DNA of 64,000 bases from Anastrepha obliqua (GCF_027943255.1 NC_072896.1:41318501-41382500), one strand, 5' to 3'. Shown: positions 34,991 to 47,000, counted from the stretch's first letter. Notes: generated by a model not told the origin, from the sequence alone. Numbers and translations are program-made.

Positions 34991-36109
34991 GCAATGGACA
35001 ATACGTCAATTTTTCTGAAAAAATTTTGGTAAAAATTAAAAATTTTCGGATTTAGAGAATTGGATTTGGAAATTTTGGTATAGAGGTTTTTAAAATGAAA
35101 TGTCTTCGGTTCTTTTTAACATTTTTTTTTTACTTTTTAGTGTAAAATGTACTTTTCAACTTTTATATTGTATTTTTGCTGAAAGTTTTTGTGGCAAACA
35201 CTTGTTTTGCCAACTTTGAAAAACACATCTCAAATTTTTTTCTTATTTTTTTATAAACAGCTGAGACTATGCTCAGTAATCTCTGAAAATTTCGTAATGA
35301 GATTCTCATAATTTTTCTAGTTATGTATATTCCAAGGCGCATCTATTGAAGGTGGTAGCATTAGGCCAGCAAAAATGTTTTGTACGTTTCATTGTCACGG
35401 CAAGGAATTGGCGAAGTAGAAAATAAAAAATTAATTCGCCTTGATTTATTCTGTACTGACAGAAACATGGACACAGCGAAAGAAAAAACAATTTAGGTGA
35501 TTTACCAACACCACCTTTGTTATATTCAAATACGTGCAGCAGGTAGCGTCATTGTCGTTTTCAAAAAATCCGCGTTAAAGAAAAAGGAAACCCGCACAAA
35601 AATGCGAATTGGGAGATGGTTAAAAAATCTTCCTAAAAGAAAAAATTCCGCTCAAAAAATATATTTGCAAGATGGTTAAAAAATCTCCGTAAAAGAAAAA
35701 CGCGTGTTCGGCTTTTCCATGTCAAAAATAACGGAAAACATTTTTGAGGAATTTCTTAAGCTTTCAACTCCTCAATCGATGGGTTTTTTGTCTCTTTTGT
35801 GGGAAAGTGCAAAAAATACTCAGAGGCATATAAGGGGCTAAAATAAAAAAAAGTATGTACATACATCAAAAATAATTGTCAGAAAATTCTATAAGTCTTT
35901 TAGTTCACCAAGCTCTAAATTTAACCAAACGCCAACTTAATCTCATTAGAGTGTTTTAAAAACATAGAGCGTTCCGAAATACGTACCGACATACGTACCC
36001 ATGCTTTTTTGTACAAAAAATTTGCTGCAGCATCTGGCCAAGTGAACTTTATATGAATAGTTTAAAGGGAATCCGTGACCATTTCATGCTTATTGAAAAG
36101 AACAGTGAG
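34991..36109. other. No gene recognised
   Basis: AT-rich; a short A-rich duplication (GATGGTTAAAAAATCT at about 35614 and 35671) is the only repeat noted. Confidence 0.5.
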
Positions 36110-36760
36110 TACAGTGAAACCTCTTCAAACGGACAACTCTATTAGACGGACCTCTTCTCTGGGCGGACACTTTTTCTCATACGAAGTGAAATTCGGAACA
36201 AATTACTCTCTCTTAAGCGGGTATTTCTTTGGCCAGACAGTTAGTTTTCAATAAATTGAAACAAAAAACCTCTTTATCAAAAGACATTAAGATTTCTTTT
36301 CTTAACAAAAACACAAAAATATCTGTTGAACGGGCGCAAACTCCTCGTAGGTGGACAAAATATAAAAAATGTGAGTGAGCTGTTAGTTACATACATACTT
36401 AAAATGGGAAAAAGGGGACTTCCCGAATAAAGCTTGATGTTTTTTATGCACACATTTAGTTTGGTTCAGGCAGTGATTTGATACTATTATTTCTGGACAA
36501 CGCAGCATCTCACTCTCACCATAAAAAATTGTCCCCGAAAGGCAGGCTTTGACAACTGACAACTGAATGTCAACTGAATTCGAGCCCGAAGACTTGCCGC
36601 TAGCAACGCTGGCTTCGTTATTTGAGTTACCGAAAATCCTAATTCAAATTCTGATTAATTTATTTTATAATAATAGATAATGGACAGAAAACCTACATTT
36701 CCGGTTGGATTTTGTTACTGATGAAAACAATGAAACTATTGACGATAATAGTCTGCCACG
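36110..36760 (+). pseudogene. Tigger/pogo-like DNA transposon remnant
   Basis: The left end ACAGTGAAACCTCTTCAAAC with CGGACA blocks is typical of Tigger-type termini. ATGGGAAAAAGGGGACTTCC then starts an MGKRGLPE frame, followed by LLFLDNAASHSHHKKLSPKG, a DDE_1-type second-Asp motif. Most of the transposase is gone. Confidence 0.55.
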
Positions 36761-36789
36761 GAGAGTATTAGCAATGGTAATGGTTGTAC

Positions 36790-36960
36790 GGGTTAGGATA
36801 AGGCTTTTATGCACTGCGACTAGATTGAATTATAATTATTTAGTATACCGAGGAATAGAACCAGCTCCTTAGGAGGGAGCAATTGTCCTTCGTCCACTAG
36901 TAGGTACGAAAACTTGCCCATATATGGTGCTAATAATTTCGGAGGGTGTATGTTGATCTC
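36790..36960 (-). pseudogene. LINE 3' fragment
   Basis: Complement gives LGKFSYLLVDEGQL, PPKELVLFLGILN, similar to [20 protein letters not shown] at 44925-45080. Same LINE family. Confidence 0.5.
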
Positions 36961-37136
36961 ATTTTTATGCAGCGAGTACCACTGATTAAATTTTTTGAGC
37001 TAGTAACACATCCCAATCAGTGTCGATGAAGGGCTGAGCAAGCGAAAAGCATTTCATTATTAAAAAAAGTTTGACTGAAAGACGGTTTTTAAAATTTTCA
37101 GCGGTTGTTTGTGTGCATTTTATTTCGGTGAGGTTT

Positions 37137-37365
37137 TTCTAGCAAATGGACAGAACGGCAAACGGCAGGCAATGCAAACCTCGAAGTGTATTTCTGCCAT
37201 AAAAAAATCCTCATAAAAAACCATTTGCCGTTCGGAGTCGGCTTAAAGTTGTAGGCCCCTTCATTTGTTGAAATATCATACATCAAGACGCACACCACAA
37301 GCAGGAAGAGAGGCGCAGCCAAACACCCAATAGAGAGTGTAAAGTTTTTGTATGCATATAGGTAT
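37137..37365 (+). repeat. tRNA-derived SINE, copy 5, 5' truncated
   Basis: The body (GGCAGGCAATGC, GTGTATTTCTGCCATAAAA, CAAGACGCACACCACAAG) is present but the tRNA-like head is missing, as expected from incomplete reverse transcription. Confidence 0.78.
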
Positions 37366-37499
37366 GATATATGATTCGGGTTTCGGCTACATATTTAAAG
37401 AAAAAAATTGTATCCGTGTAAAATCCGCCGAAATGGGTTTTTATTTGCTCTCCGATTTTCTAAAATAATATGCCATTATTCCAGCCTTGAGTAGTTCTA

Positions 37500-38477
37500 C
37501 GAGGTGTGTTCAAAAAGTAATAAAGTTGTTTTTGGCCAAAAAGTCGCGCACAAGCAACAATGTGGGAGCAGGGGCGTTATCGTGACGCAAGAGCCAATTT
37601 TTGTTCTTCCACAAATCCGGGCGTTTCTGGCGGATTGCTTCGTGCAAAGTGGTCATAACTTGCAGGTAATATTCCTGGCAAGAACTCATGATGCACAACG
37701 CCCCTGCAATCGAAGAATAACGGTAAGCAAAACTTTTACATTCAACCGAACTTGGTGCGCTTTTTTCGGTATTGGTGTGTGCGGCAGTTCCATTGAGATG
37801 ATTGAGCTTTGGTTTCAACGTCATAACTATAAACTCACGATTCGTCACCAGTTATGACCCTCTGGAGCAAATTTGAGTCGTCGCGGACAGAGTTTAACAT
37901 CTCATTAGATGCTGCTTTCGGTCGAATTTGAGAATTTTTGGGTACGAATTTTGCGGCGACCCGTCTCATGCCCAAATCATTGAAAGAAATCGAATGGCAT
38001 GAGCCAATCGATATGTCTAGGTACTCAGCAACTTCTCTAACGGTGATTCGACGATTGGCAAATACCATTTTCTTCACTTCATCCACTTTTTCGTCTGCTG
38101 TTGAAGTGCTCGGGCGTCCGGCACGCTTTTCGTCGTTCACATCCTCTCGGCCTTCTGAGAACATTTTGCACCACTGATAAACGTTGCTCTGGTCCAAAGT
38201 AGCTTCTCCGTATGACACAGTCAACATTCGGAATGCATCCGCGCACTTAAAATTTGATACAGGTTCATTGATCCATCTTTTTGAATAGGTAAAAATCGAA
38301 GACGATCAGAAACACTTGCTTGCACGTGTCAACAATTAACTGAACATTCAAAATGGCCAAACTCGCCGGCATGAGTGAGAGACATGAGTACCAACATATC
38401 GCCACAAAAGAATCGAAATTCGATTATACGTAATCTGCGAAAATTCAAAATTCGCGATACTTTCTGAATACATCTCA
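37500..38477 (-). mobile_element. Mariner deletion derivative, 978 bp
   Basis: CGAGGTGTGTTCAAAAAGTA on the left; the complement of the right end reads TGAGATGTATTCAGAAAGTA. TA on both sides. On the - strand: VYQWCKMFSEGREDVNDEKR, AGRPSTSTADEK, RITVREVAEYLDISIGSCHS, RVITGDES (first Asp), GVV/AALCIMSSCQEYYLQVMT, WLLRHDNAPAPTLLLVRDFL (second Asp). The third-Asp region is deleted; the frame runs into the TIR. Frame break near 37840. Confidence 0.85.
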
Positions 38478-39022
38478 TATATTTCCTTCTTATGTGATTT
38501 TGAGCTTCGAAATTGGTTACACATAGTTGGGTCAGTTGCCTAGAGTTGTGACCCTTTATATCCTTTTTGTTTCATCAACCTCAAGAACTTTAAAATTCAT
38601 TAAAAGTTTGCTTTAAAACTGTTTCGCTAAATAAACACACAAAAAAAAAACCACAACTCCTCGAAACTAGAATAATGACATATTCCTTTTGAAAATCGTA
38701 TAACAAATAACCAAGTTATAATAAAAAAAAATACCAGTCTAACGGTTAGACTTGATAGAAGTGAAACCTTCCGTAAAACAAACTGGGAGAGAATGAGACG
38801 AAAGCAGCATTAGGAGCGGGATAATTATACGTTCATTATAATATTGCTATAAAGTTAATATTTTATTTTCTTCATTTTATCATTATTCATCCTCAATGTT
38901 TTCAATTTCAACAAATGATACGAGTGGCTTATGATAGATAAAATATGATACAAATGCTTTGGTTTCGATGTTGTCAAAAAAAATACCCAAACGGACCGAA
39001 GAAACAGACTTACAAATTTCTT
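38478..39022. other. No gene recognised
   Basis: AT-rich spacer between the mariner and the tandem repeat. Confidence 0.55.
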
Positions 39023-39803
39023 CCATTTTCGTCTAATTGTATTCATATAAAAATTTATGTCTCTTCCCACCAAAGCTAAATGTATTAGTATATTTTTTCT
39101 TGTATTTATTCAAGGCTGAAACCCCGGCGGTACTGCAATACCGGGTCAACCCATGGCAGAGGTGGAGAGCAATCCCCTAAAACACTCCGCCCATTAGTTT
39201 AACATTTGTTGTCCTCCGATGGAGGATCTATCAGATGTTAAGCTGATAGGAACAGATACCACACTACCTACTTCAATAGATTTTCTAATAAACCTTTTGA
39301 GAATTACACGCTCACAAAGATTAATGTACGAAATATTTATACCGATTCACTTACACTGACTTTCAGTATCTAAACCAAAAAACTGTTTTCAATAAATAAT
39401 CAGAAATGTCCTAAAATGCAAATTTCAAAAAAAAAAAAAATCCATTTTCGTCTACATGTATTCATATAAAAATTTATGGCTCTTCCCACCAAAGCTAAAT
39501 GTATTAGTATATTTTTTCTTGTATTTATTCAAGGCCGAAATCCAGGCGGTACTGCAATACCGGGTCAAACCGTGGCAGAGAAGGAGCAAGCCCCTAAAAC
39601 ACTCCGCCCATTTCCAAAAATTAGTTTAACATTTGTTGTTCTCCGATGGAGGATCTATCAGATGTTAAGCTGATAACCACACTACCTAGTCAATACATTT
39701 TAAATAATAAACCTAATAAACCTTTTGAGAATTACACTCTCACAAAAATTAATGTACGAAATGTTTATACCGATTCACTTAAACTGACTTTCAGTATCTA
39801 AAC

Positions 39804-40165
39804 CAGTGCTGTCCATCCCATACATCAATTGATGACACGTATTCTTACTCTCCATCGTTCAGTCGTTAGCAAACCAGCAACGAATAAACATCACGTTTGT
39901 CCGCGACGCTTAATGTATGCAATACAATGCCCTGTGAGAACTTTTTTATGCTAGAAAATGCCTTTGGCGACTTGCAATGCCTTTTATGTTACAAGTCGTT
40001 CAAAGGAAGCTATAGATATAATATCAAAAGGCATTTCGATTCCTCCCACAAAAATTTTCTACTCCAATCCAATATTTATTTATTTTGGTTTAAATTTCCC
40101 ACTGGGCTGCTCCCATTCTCTCGTTCTCACTTATACACTCACATTTTTCATTTTGGACAGCACTG
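39804..40165 (+). mobile_element. hAT-type non-autonomous element, 362 bp, with 8-bp TSD
   Basis: The termini are CAGTGCTGTCCA and its inverted copy ending GGACAGCACTG. The flanks are a perfect 8-base duplication ATCTAAAC at 39796-39803 and 40166-40173. CAG..CTG ends and an 8-bp TSD are hAT hallmarks. It is inserted in the second copy of the 39023-40550 tandem repeat and so postdates at least one duplication. An ORF inside encodes a BED-like zinc finger. Confidence 0.88.
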
Positions 40166-40166
40166 A
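39897..40166 (+). pseudogene. hAT transposase N-terminal fragment with BED-like zinc finger
   Basis: An 89-codon frame carries CLLCYKSFKGSYRYNIKRHF followed by DSSH, that is C-x2-C..H-x4-H, as in BED-type fingers at the N-terminus of hAT transposases and the GTF2IRD2/ZBED relatives. The catalytic and dimerisation domains are absent; the frame runs straight into the right terminal repeat. Such a fragment could bind element ends without catalysing transposition, but whether it is expressed is unknown. Confidence 0.5.
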
Positions 40167-40550
40167 TCTAAACCAAAAAACTGTTTTCAATAAATAATCA
40201 GAAATGTTCTACAATGCAAATTTCAAAAAAAAACAAAATTCCATTTTCGTCTACATGTATTCATATAAAAATTTATGGCTCTTCCCACCAAAGCTAAATG
40301 TATTAGTATATTTTTTCTTGTATTTATTCAAAGCCGAAATCCCGGCGGTACTGCAATACCGGGTCAACCCGTGGCAGAGAAGGAGCAAGCCCCTAAAACA
40401 CTCCGCCCATTTACAAAAATTAGTTTAACATTTATTGTCCTCCGATGGAGGATCTATCAGATGTTAAGCTGATAACCACACTACCTAGTCAATACATTTT
40501 AAATAATAAACCTAATAAACCTTTTGAGAATTACACGCTCAAAAAATTAT

Positions 40551-40747
40551 TTATATCAACATATAATATAACGCTTCGTAACTAAATAACTTTTAGGCCA
40601 GCACCTACAGCATGACGCGGTAGCCGAGCGACTAGCAATGTGAGCTTCCGATCCAAAATCCTTGGTTCGAATCACAAGAAAAAATAAAAGTTATTTTTAT
40701 TTAGTTCGTCGCTACGTTTATATCAACATATAATATAACGCTTCGTA
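40551..40747. repeat. 30-bp direct repeats flanking a tRNA-like insert
   Basis: A 30-base sequence (40551-40580) is perfectly repeated at 40718-40747. Between them are 137 bases that start AACTAAATAACTTTT and end AAAAGTTATTTTTATTTAGTT-like, a near inverted repeat, enclosing a tRNA-like module at about 40617-40675 (A-box-like TAGCCGAGCG, B-box GGTTCGAATC). Direct repeats of this kind fit a long target duplication, as made by retroposons. Confidence 0.6.
40617..40680 (+). other. tRNA-like pseudo-gene or SINE head
   Basis: GACGCGGTAGCCGAGCGACT opens like a Leu/Ser-type tRNA and the B-box GGTTCGAATC is intact. The 3' acceptor strand complementary to GACGCGG is missing and the T stem is weak, so a functional tRNA is unlikely. 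Better seen as a tRNA-derived short retroposon. Confidence 0.45.
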
Positions 40748-42135
40748 GCCAAGTTGGTCGCTTTTTTCGTTTCACTTTTTCCCAAATCACTCCCAACGAT
40801 TCTAAAGAAGTTTTCACTTCAAAAACACATTTCGGCGGTTTTTAGAAGGATCAAACACATTTTCGATTAGTAGTACCGAAATCCTCTCACTTGGACTTTT
40901 CTAACTTTTTTCTATGGCGACTGATTCGATCTAATGGTCACACATACTGACAACGACTTATTATTTAAAAATTTGTATAACTGAGTGCATATGTATCTCA
41001 ACATAGAGAGAAATTATTACCCGATATTCTGCTTGATTTTCTTGTTGGTTTATATTCTCTTAGAATTATTTACATGAAGGTATACGGCTCAGTATTAAAG
41101 TTAATTTTTAGTAGAGCTTAAGTCTAACTTTAGTTTTGCGTTTCACCAACATGTTTTAAAATAAACCTTAAGCTCAACTTAAGTTGTGAATATCAGCGGC
41201 TTATTATCAGCTGTTAGCGGCTTATTATCACAGTTTCCCGCAATGTTACTGTGACCAAGAACCCAGATGAAGCTTGTGTCAAAGAATTCGGACGCAGTCC
41301 AAAGAGAGGCCAGGCATTCCCTGACCAGTTTCGAATGCACCGTCACTGATCCGAGGGCCTTTATTTCCTTTTGGCCATTTTACTAATTTTGTTTGGAAAT
41401 GCTTCAAAAATTACTATTTTAAGAATTTCAACCCCTTTTATCCAAAAACCGTGTCATGGATTTTAATTTTTAGATGCCATATTAAGAAACTCCACAAAAT
41501 AACATTCACCTCAACTGGCAGTTCAAAGAAATTGATTGCTTGAGGAGCACTGCAACTACTTGGCTTGCTTTTGTATTTATTATTTATTTATGTACAAGTA
41601 GCACACTGTGATTCTACACATACTTTTTTTTTAATATTTGGCTTAAATATCTACTCTACCATAAGCAAGAAAGTGCAGAGACGCTGGTCCTTTGGTACTG
41701 TTTTTATGCTTTGTATTGTTGCAAATCCGAAGGAAGGAAACATAAGAATAAAAAATAAGGTTAAAGGGTTACAACTGCATCGAAACAAACTAAATGGAAT
41801 TGTCCAACTCGGCAGGGGCTCCAATGACAACACCTTTTAAAAATGCAGTCAGTATTACTAGTGGTAATGGCTTTTATATACTTTGAAAATTAAAAGAAAA
41901 AAAATTTAATTGCAGCCATACAAACAAATATGAGCAACTGTATTAAAATCGATGGAATTTAAACTCGCGATTGCGTAACAAAAGTGGCTAGGATTATAAG
42001 TATGGTCGTCACGTTGGAAAGTTTTGTGCTTGAAGCTGTTATTTTTAGGAGGTTTGAGCAGTCAGCTGATCCACACAGGTGAGCAAAAAAAGAGCAAGCA
42101 CAAAATATTCCTCAATATCGAAATATCAGTAGCGT
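40748..42135. other. No gene apart from the LINE fragment at 41195-41375
   Basis: AT-rich; 41565-41840 has a 91-codon ORF without recognisable motifs. Confidence 0.5.
41195..41375 (-). pseudogene. LINE RNase H fragment
   Basis: Complement: VTVHSKLVRECLASLW and SFIWVLGHSNIAGNC (Pro of VPGH is Leu). Related to 28206-29130. Confidence 0.65.
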
Positions 42136-42265
42136 CACTTTTAGCACAATAACTCACGAACTAATGAATAGAATATCATGAAATTTTAACAGCTGTCTTT
42201 TTAAAGTTAGTACTAGCTGAAAAAAAGCTGAATGCAATAAAACTAATGCCATCTATGTCTTAAGC
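42136..42265. repeat. Mariner-end fragment shared with 54893-55020
   Basis: CACAATAACTCACGAACTAA, TGAATAGAATATCATGAAAT, TTTTAACAGCTG and GTTGAATGCAATAAAACT-type blocks match the 5' end of the mariner remnant at 54380-55045. Confidence 0.7.
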
Positions 42266-42295
42266 CCTGGACGTTAATTTCCAATAAAATTATCA

Positions 42296-42504
42296 ATGCA
42301 TATCAAGTCCAACTTGATGTTATTTAGACAGATTTTTCAAAGGCGCCACAGTCCACGGTTGTTTCTCACTTTTGTTAATAATTTACCAAATAATTTTTAT
42401 GAAACGAAATGTTTAATGTTCGCGGATGATTTGAAATTGTTTTTGAGAATCCAAAACGTGACTGACTTCAGTAATTTTCAAATTGACTTCGAAAATTCCG
42501 TTTG
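42296..42504 (+). pseudogene. LINE reverse transcriptase fragment
   Basis: LFLTFVNNLPNNFYETKCLM then FADDLKLFLRIQNVTDFSNF, the F/YADD catalytic motif of jockey-type RTs. Cut by SINE copy 6. Confidence 0.7.
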
Positions 42505-42738
42505 GCCGAGCTCCTTCACCTATTTCTGGCGTGCGTCTTGATGTTGTTCCGAACGGCATATATTTTTTTTTATGAAGAGCTTTTTCATGGCAGAAATACA
42601 CCCGGAGGTTTGCCATTGCCTGCCGAGGAACGACCGCTATTAGAAAAATGTTTTTTCTTAATTTTGGTGTTTCACCGAAATTCCAACCTACGATCTCTCC
42701 GAATCCCGATCGGTAGTTTCACACCAATCCGTTGATGA
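42505..42738 (-). repeat. tRNA-derived SINE, copy 6
   Basis: GGCCGAGCTCCTTCACC through GGAACGACCGCTATTAG to a degraded head. It sits between a reverse-transcriptase fragment (42296-42504) and a LINE 3' end (42740-43135). The body has a small deletion compared with copies 7 and 8. Confidence 0.8.
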
Positions 42739-42739
42739 T

Positions 42740-43135
42740 TGTGCTCAGATTGCTCGCATGGGAAGAAAAATTTTAAGAAAGATCTTTGGACCAATAAGAA
42801 TTGATGATGGTACCTATAGAATCCGATTGAACTCTAAACTGAACGATCTAACTCAGAACGAGACAGCTGTGCATTTTGTTAAAGCGCAGCGCATAAGATG
42901 GCTAGGTCATGGGATCCGTATGCCTGTTGATTGTACCGTGAAGAAAGCCTTGCCAGGAAAGCTAATGGGCGTAAGGATCAAACGCATGACCGAGAAACCG
43001 ATGGATAGACGCAGTGGAATACGATCTCAAGGATTTAGGAATGCGTAACTACGAAGCAAAAACTCAAGACCGACCGGTTTGGAGGAGCATTGGAAGCTTT
43101 GACGCACCGCACGTTGTAATGCTGTGAAAGAAGAA
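42740..43135 (+). pseudogene. RTE-type LINE 3' end
   Basis: MGRKILRKIFGPIRIDDGTY, FVKAQRIRWLGHGIRMPVDC, MGVRIKRMTEKPMDR and a downstream frame; ends in a GAAGAAGAAGAAGAT tail. IRWLGH is the C-terminal signature of RTE-type proteins. Confidence 0.72.
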
Positions 43136-43835
43136 GAAGATTTCCAATCAACAACAAATCCAAATGATAAGGACATGTTAAAGATCACGGTTAAAGCAAG
43201 GTGCATTCAATTAGCGATGGGCACTTATTAAATAGTATAGCCGCATTCCATTTGTTTGCACACGTGTAGGTACTCGTATATGGATATGTGCTCGAAAAGG
43301 CAACGCGAAAAATACTGGATTTGTGTGGCTCCTTAACTGCACTAGCTTCGTTAAACATTTTTCAAAGCAAACCATAGTAAAAAATAGGACTATGTTCACA
43401 TAATAGAGGTTAGCCTTTTCACTCTTAAGAGCCTCATTACAACACACCTTAGACTTTTTTGCTCACTCTATTGGACGTAGGTATATTACATACAAGCGAC
43501 CGTCTATTTAAACGAAGGGGTACTGTATTCGAATTCCACTATACACTTTACTATACTGTTCTTTACAACAGATACCTTTTCTTGGAAAGCAGCCCATATT
43601 TGGAATGTTGCACATGTGACCTTGCCCTTACTACGCTTCCGCTCACGTTTTCGTTTTTTACCACACAAATAATTCCTAAGGTTCAACAGCATATACACCT
43701 GAGCTACGCTTGGAAATTTATTGCGGTATTATATTATGTATACTCCTAGTTATATATGTATGTATGTATGTATGTGCATGTAGCCACGTCAACGAAGATG
43801 TTGAAAATTTACGTAAAAATTTACTTTTTTATTAG
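43136..43835. other. Sequence upstream of the dimm coding exon
   Basis: Probably 5' intron, since it ends in a splice acceptor. A TATG microsatellite is at 43752-43775. Confidence 0.5.
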
Positions 43836-43870
43836 ACTGCTGCTGTGATTGGAAGAAAACAAATATCGCT

Positions 43871-44059
43871 ATGGGTACTAATCACATTTCTGATGTTCTG
43901 GTCTCTCATGAGTATATGACTTTGGAACAACAGCAGCAACATCAAATGCACCAACATCAACTAAATGTCAGCATTAACTCCGAAAGTCCCCGCTCCCCGA
44001 TTGACCTACAGGAGGGATCATCGAGACCAGTACGCAAAGTCAACCAGAGGACTACTCAG
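43871..44059 (+). CDS. dimm: dimm coding exon 1
   Basis: ATG at 43871 opens 63 codons with a Gln/His-rich stretch ([12 protein letters not shown]) and a Ser/Pro segment, closing at CAG|GTACTT. A pyrimidine-rich tract ending TTATTAG at 43835 is a good splice acceptor, so the exon probably starts at 43836 with 35 bases of 5' UTR. That implies at least one upstream non-coding exon. The phase-0 end matches the phase-0 start of the next exon. The assignment is by context, since the N-terminus of this family is poorly conserved. Confidence 0.8.
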
Positions 44060-47000
44060 GTACTTTATATATTTTGTATTGTATGTATGTATAAATAATT
44101 AATCGTACTGTATCAATACACTTATTTCGAAATTATCAGAAATCAAATATCCGCCATATCAGTCATATCATTACAGTTTTAAAAAATCATGAGAACGTCG
44201 TTAATTTTTTGAAGCATTTAAAAAAAATTTAAAAATAATTTATTTAACATATAATCCCATGTATTTTTTTACAATAAAGGTACAATAACAGAAACACGGA
44301 AAATATTGCATTGAAATTAAAAAAAAGAACAAAAACGCAAATTATCATTTTCATTATGGGCAAAGCTCATATTAGTACGCATACATATGTATGTATGTTG
44401 CAGTGCTGTCTTTAAATATTTCGGACAAGTGTTGTATAAAGGATCCATAATCCCGTATCCAGAGCTGTATGTTTTGGGTCGCTATCTTTTTGAAAGAAGA
44501 ATTGTTTATTTTGCAATTCAATTTTTTGAAACTTTTGTGGAAATTCTTCTTTAACATTTCACTACTTAGCGGTCATAATGCCATCAATAAAATGCAATTT
44601 TTTTACTCTACCGAACTCAAACCATCTCTATACCATCAACGTACCTTCGTCGTGTCTGAAATAAGGCTGCAGATGGCGTTTCCAAAGGCCTGTTTTAGCT
44701 TCAGTGCAGATTTGTATGCGTCCATCCCACATTTTTATATGAAATTTACAATCGTAACAATGGATAACCTTTTTCTAAAATCGAATTTTTTATTTTAAGT
44801 ATTTTTCTGCGAATATTTTTATTTACTCACATATGGTTTTCTTACTGCACTTCTGCTCCTGAATCCCAATTTTTTAACATAATTAGGCACTATTTGTAGT
44901 GTAACTTTGACAGAATGGTTAATGGTTAATGGTAGTAAAGGGTTAAGGTATGGGCCTTTAGCACCGCGACCATATTGATCTATTGTGCACCCTAGCTGTC
45001 TATTGACTGTTAAGTATGATTATGAATTGTACCAGCTCCTTCTGAGGGAGTGATTGAAGGTCTTCATCTATAAGCATGAACTTGTTTAAAACTTTTTCCT
45101 TCTATGCGTCAACCCCGGACATTCGATGATGAGATGTTCTATAGACTCCTCATTTTCGCAGCAAAATCTGCAGGTGCTGGTGTTAGTTATGCCTAATTTA
45201 TGTAAGTTTTTAACGTGAGGCCCTTGTTAGCTCTTTTAGCATTGAAACTTAAGAAATTTTTGGAGTGTCTAAGACCCTCTACGTTGTTCCAATTCTGATT
45301 TATTAACTTTGACAGAAAAATATTATCTAATTCTGAAGCAAGCTGAACAGCGCTGACGACGGGTTTTTCCTGAAAAGACGTTATAGGGTAGTTTTATGCC
45401 GCCAATTCGATATGTTCACATTTCATGGCTCTGTATCAATCCGCCCATTTTCTTTATAAATTTTAATTATCGAGTATCAATTTTTGCCTACTGCTTTCAA
45501 TAAATCTGAATAATAAATTTAAATGAGCCCAGTCAGCAAAAATGCAACGCAAACTATTGTCATTTGGTATGAATTCTTACTCGAGCTGTCATTTTAAGGC
45601 ACGTAAGCCAAGATTCTTACCTAATATTTTACACGTAGTCCAAGGACAATACCGCAGGCGATGGAACGATGAGCTGTATGAGCTTTACGACGACATAGAC
45701 ATATCGCAGCGAATAAAGATCGTTGACTGGCGCCGGTTGGCACGAGAAAGAAACGACTGGCGGGCTTTGTTAAACTCGGCAAAAATCGCATATGAGGTTA
45801 TCGGGCCAATTAAGAAGAAAAAGTCTAAGAACTTTTCAGAACGACGTTGAACCGACTATTCGGCGTCTTCTTCAATACTTCGCTCTCAGAACTTTGCGGA
45901 CAGATTTATTTTTTCCAAAATAAACTTGCACAATTTGGAAGCATTGCTCTTATGTTAAACGATTCGTGATGGCGTGCAAGTCTTACTGAACAAAAATGTC
46001 TACACAGTTTGCCATTCTAAGCCGTCAAACCATGGTTATCGATATCGATAGATCTCATTCAGTTAAAAAAAGCCCTATATATTTTAAATTGATTTCACAC
46101 TTCTCCGTAAGGTTCTGGCAATTTCTTTTAAAGATTTAACGCTCGTCTGATAATTCACTTGTTTTCGCTGATATTGTAAATTAATTCCGTGAACTAAACC
46201 TCAAGAATGATCGAATACTAGATTTCTCCCATCAGAGAGCCGTCAACTGGTGAACTTGCATGAGAAAAATGTGAAAATGTGGGCAATAATGCAAGAATAA
46301 GAAATTACACCAGCAATACACGAATAAATTGGTCAAGTGTCACGTCACAAAAACAGCAATTGTGTCGAATTCACTGCCAGTGAAACAGCTTACCTCAGGA
46401 GACAGAATAATCGCTTAATTCTTACTGGGCATTTCTTTATTTGCTTATATGAAGCCGGATCTGAAAGCAGTTGTTGGAATGTAGAGGAAGATCATCATTA
46501 CAAATTTCTAGAGTTCCAGTGTGGAACATAGGACCAGAGGAAGATGATACCATAAAACTCCTTCTCTGCCACTAGCAAGCCGTATTGATAAAGCACTCGG
46601 TAGGTATAGCTATCAGAAGCTTGATATTCTCAATTCAACCTGAGATGAAATTCATAGTGAGTAGCAATTAGATATATGTAGGTAAATAGAGACACCACTA
46701 AACTATCATTGATCAGATAAACCTTCTGTATATGTAGAGAATTGAGCATTGTGAAGTGATGGCTTTTTCTGCCGGCGATAATTTGTCCAAGCGACTTATC
46801 TTTGAGTTGCGGAAAAATGAAGAAATTATTAATCAAATCAGGAATTTCAACGGATGCTTAAAATTTCAAGCAACAGTTTGCATTAATTCATGTGCGTAGA
46901 TCCATTAATCGCAACCTATGATGATCTTAAAGACGATTTAAAAAGGTTAAAAGGGCTTTTTTGGCCTAATTGATAGGAGCTTTTTTCTAACTTTAGTTAA

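Larger units (their letters stand above)
39023..40550. repeat. Three-copy tandem repeat (unit about 419 bp)
   Basis: Copies begin with CCATTTTCGTCTA at 39023, 39442 and 40241. Each has the same order of landmarks: TTCCCACCAAAGCTAAATG, a GCGGTACTGCAATACCGGGT palindromic block and ATGGAGGATCTATCAGATG. The second is lengthened by the 362-bp hAT element plus its target duplication; the third is truncated near 40550. Two copies share an open 65-codon frame starting MALPTKAKCISIF, but it is likely just conserved by recent duplication. The family of the unit is not recognised. Confidence 0.85.

Noticed and set aside
40617..40680. Functional tRNA gene
   Set aside because: The A and B boxes are good, but the acceptor stem has no 3' partner and the T stem is weak.
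43504..43698. Lys/Arg-rich - strand ORF near dimm
   Set aside because: No homologue recognised; it lies in likely 5' intron sequence.
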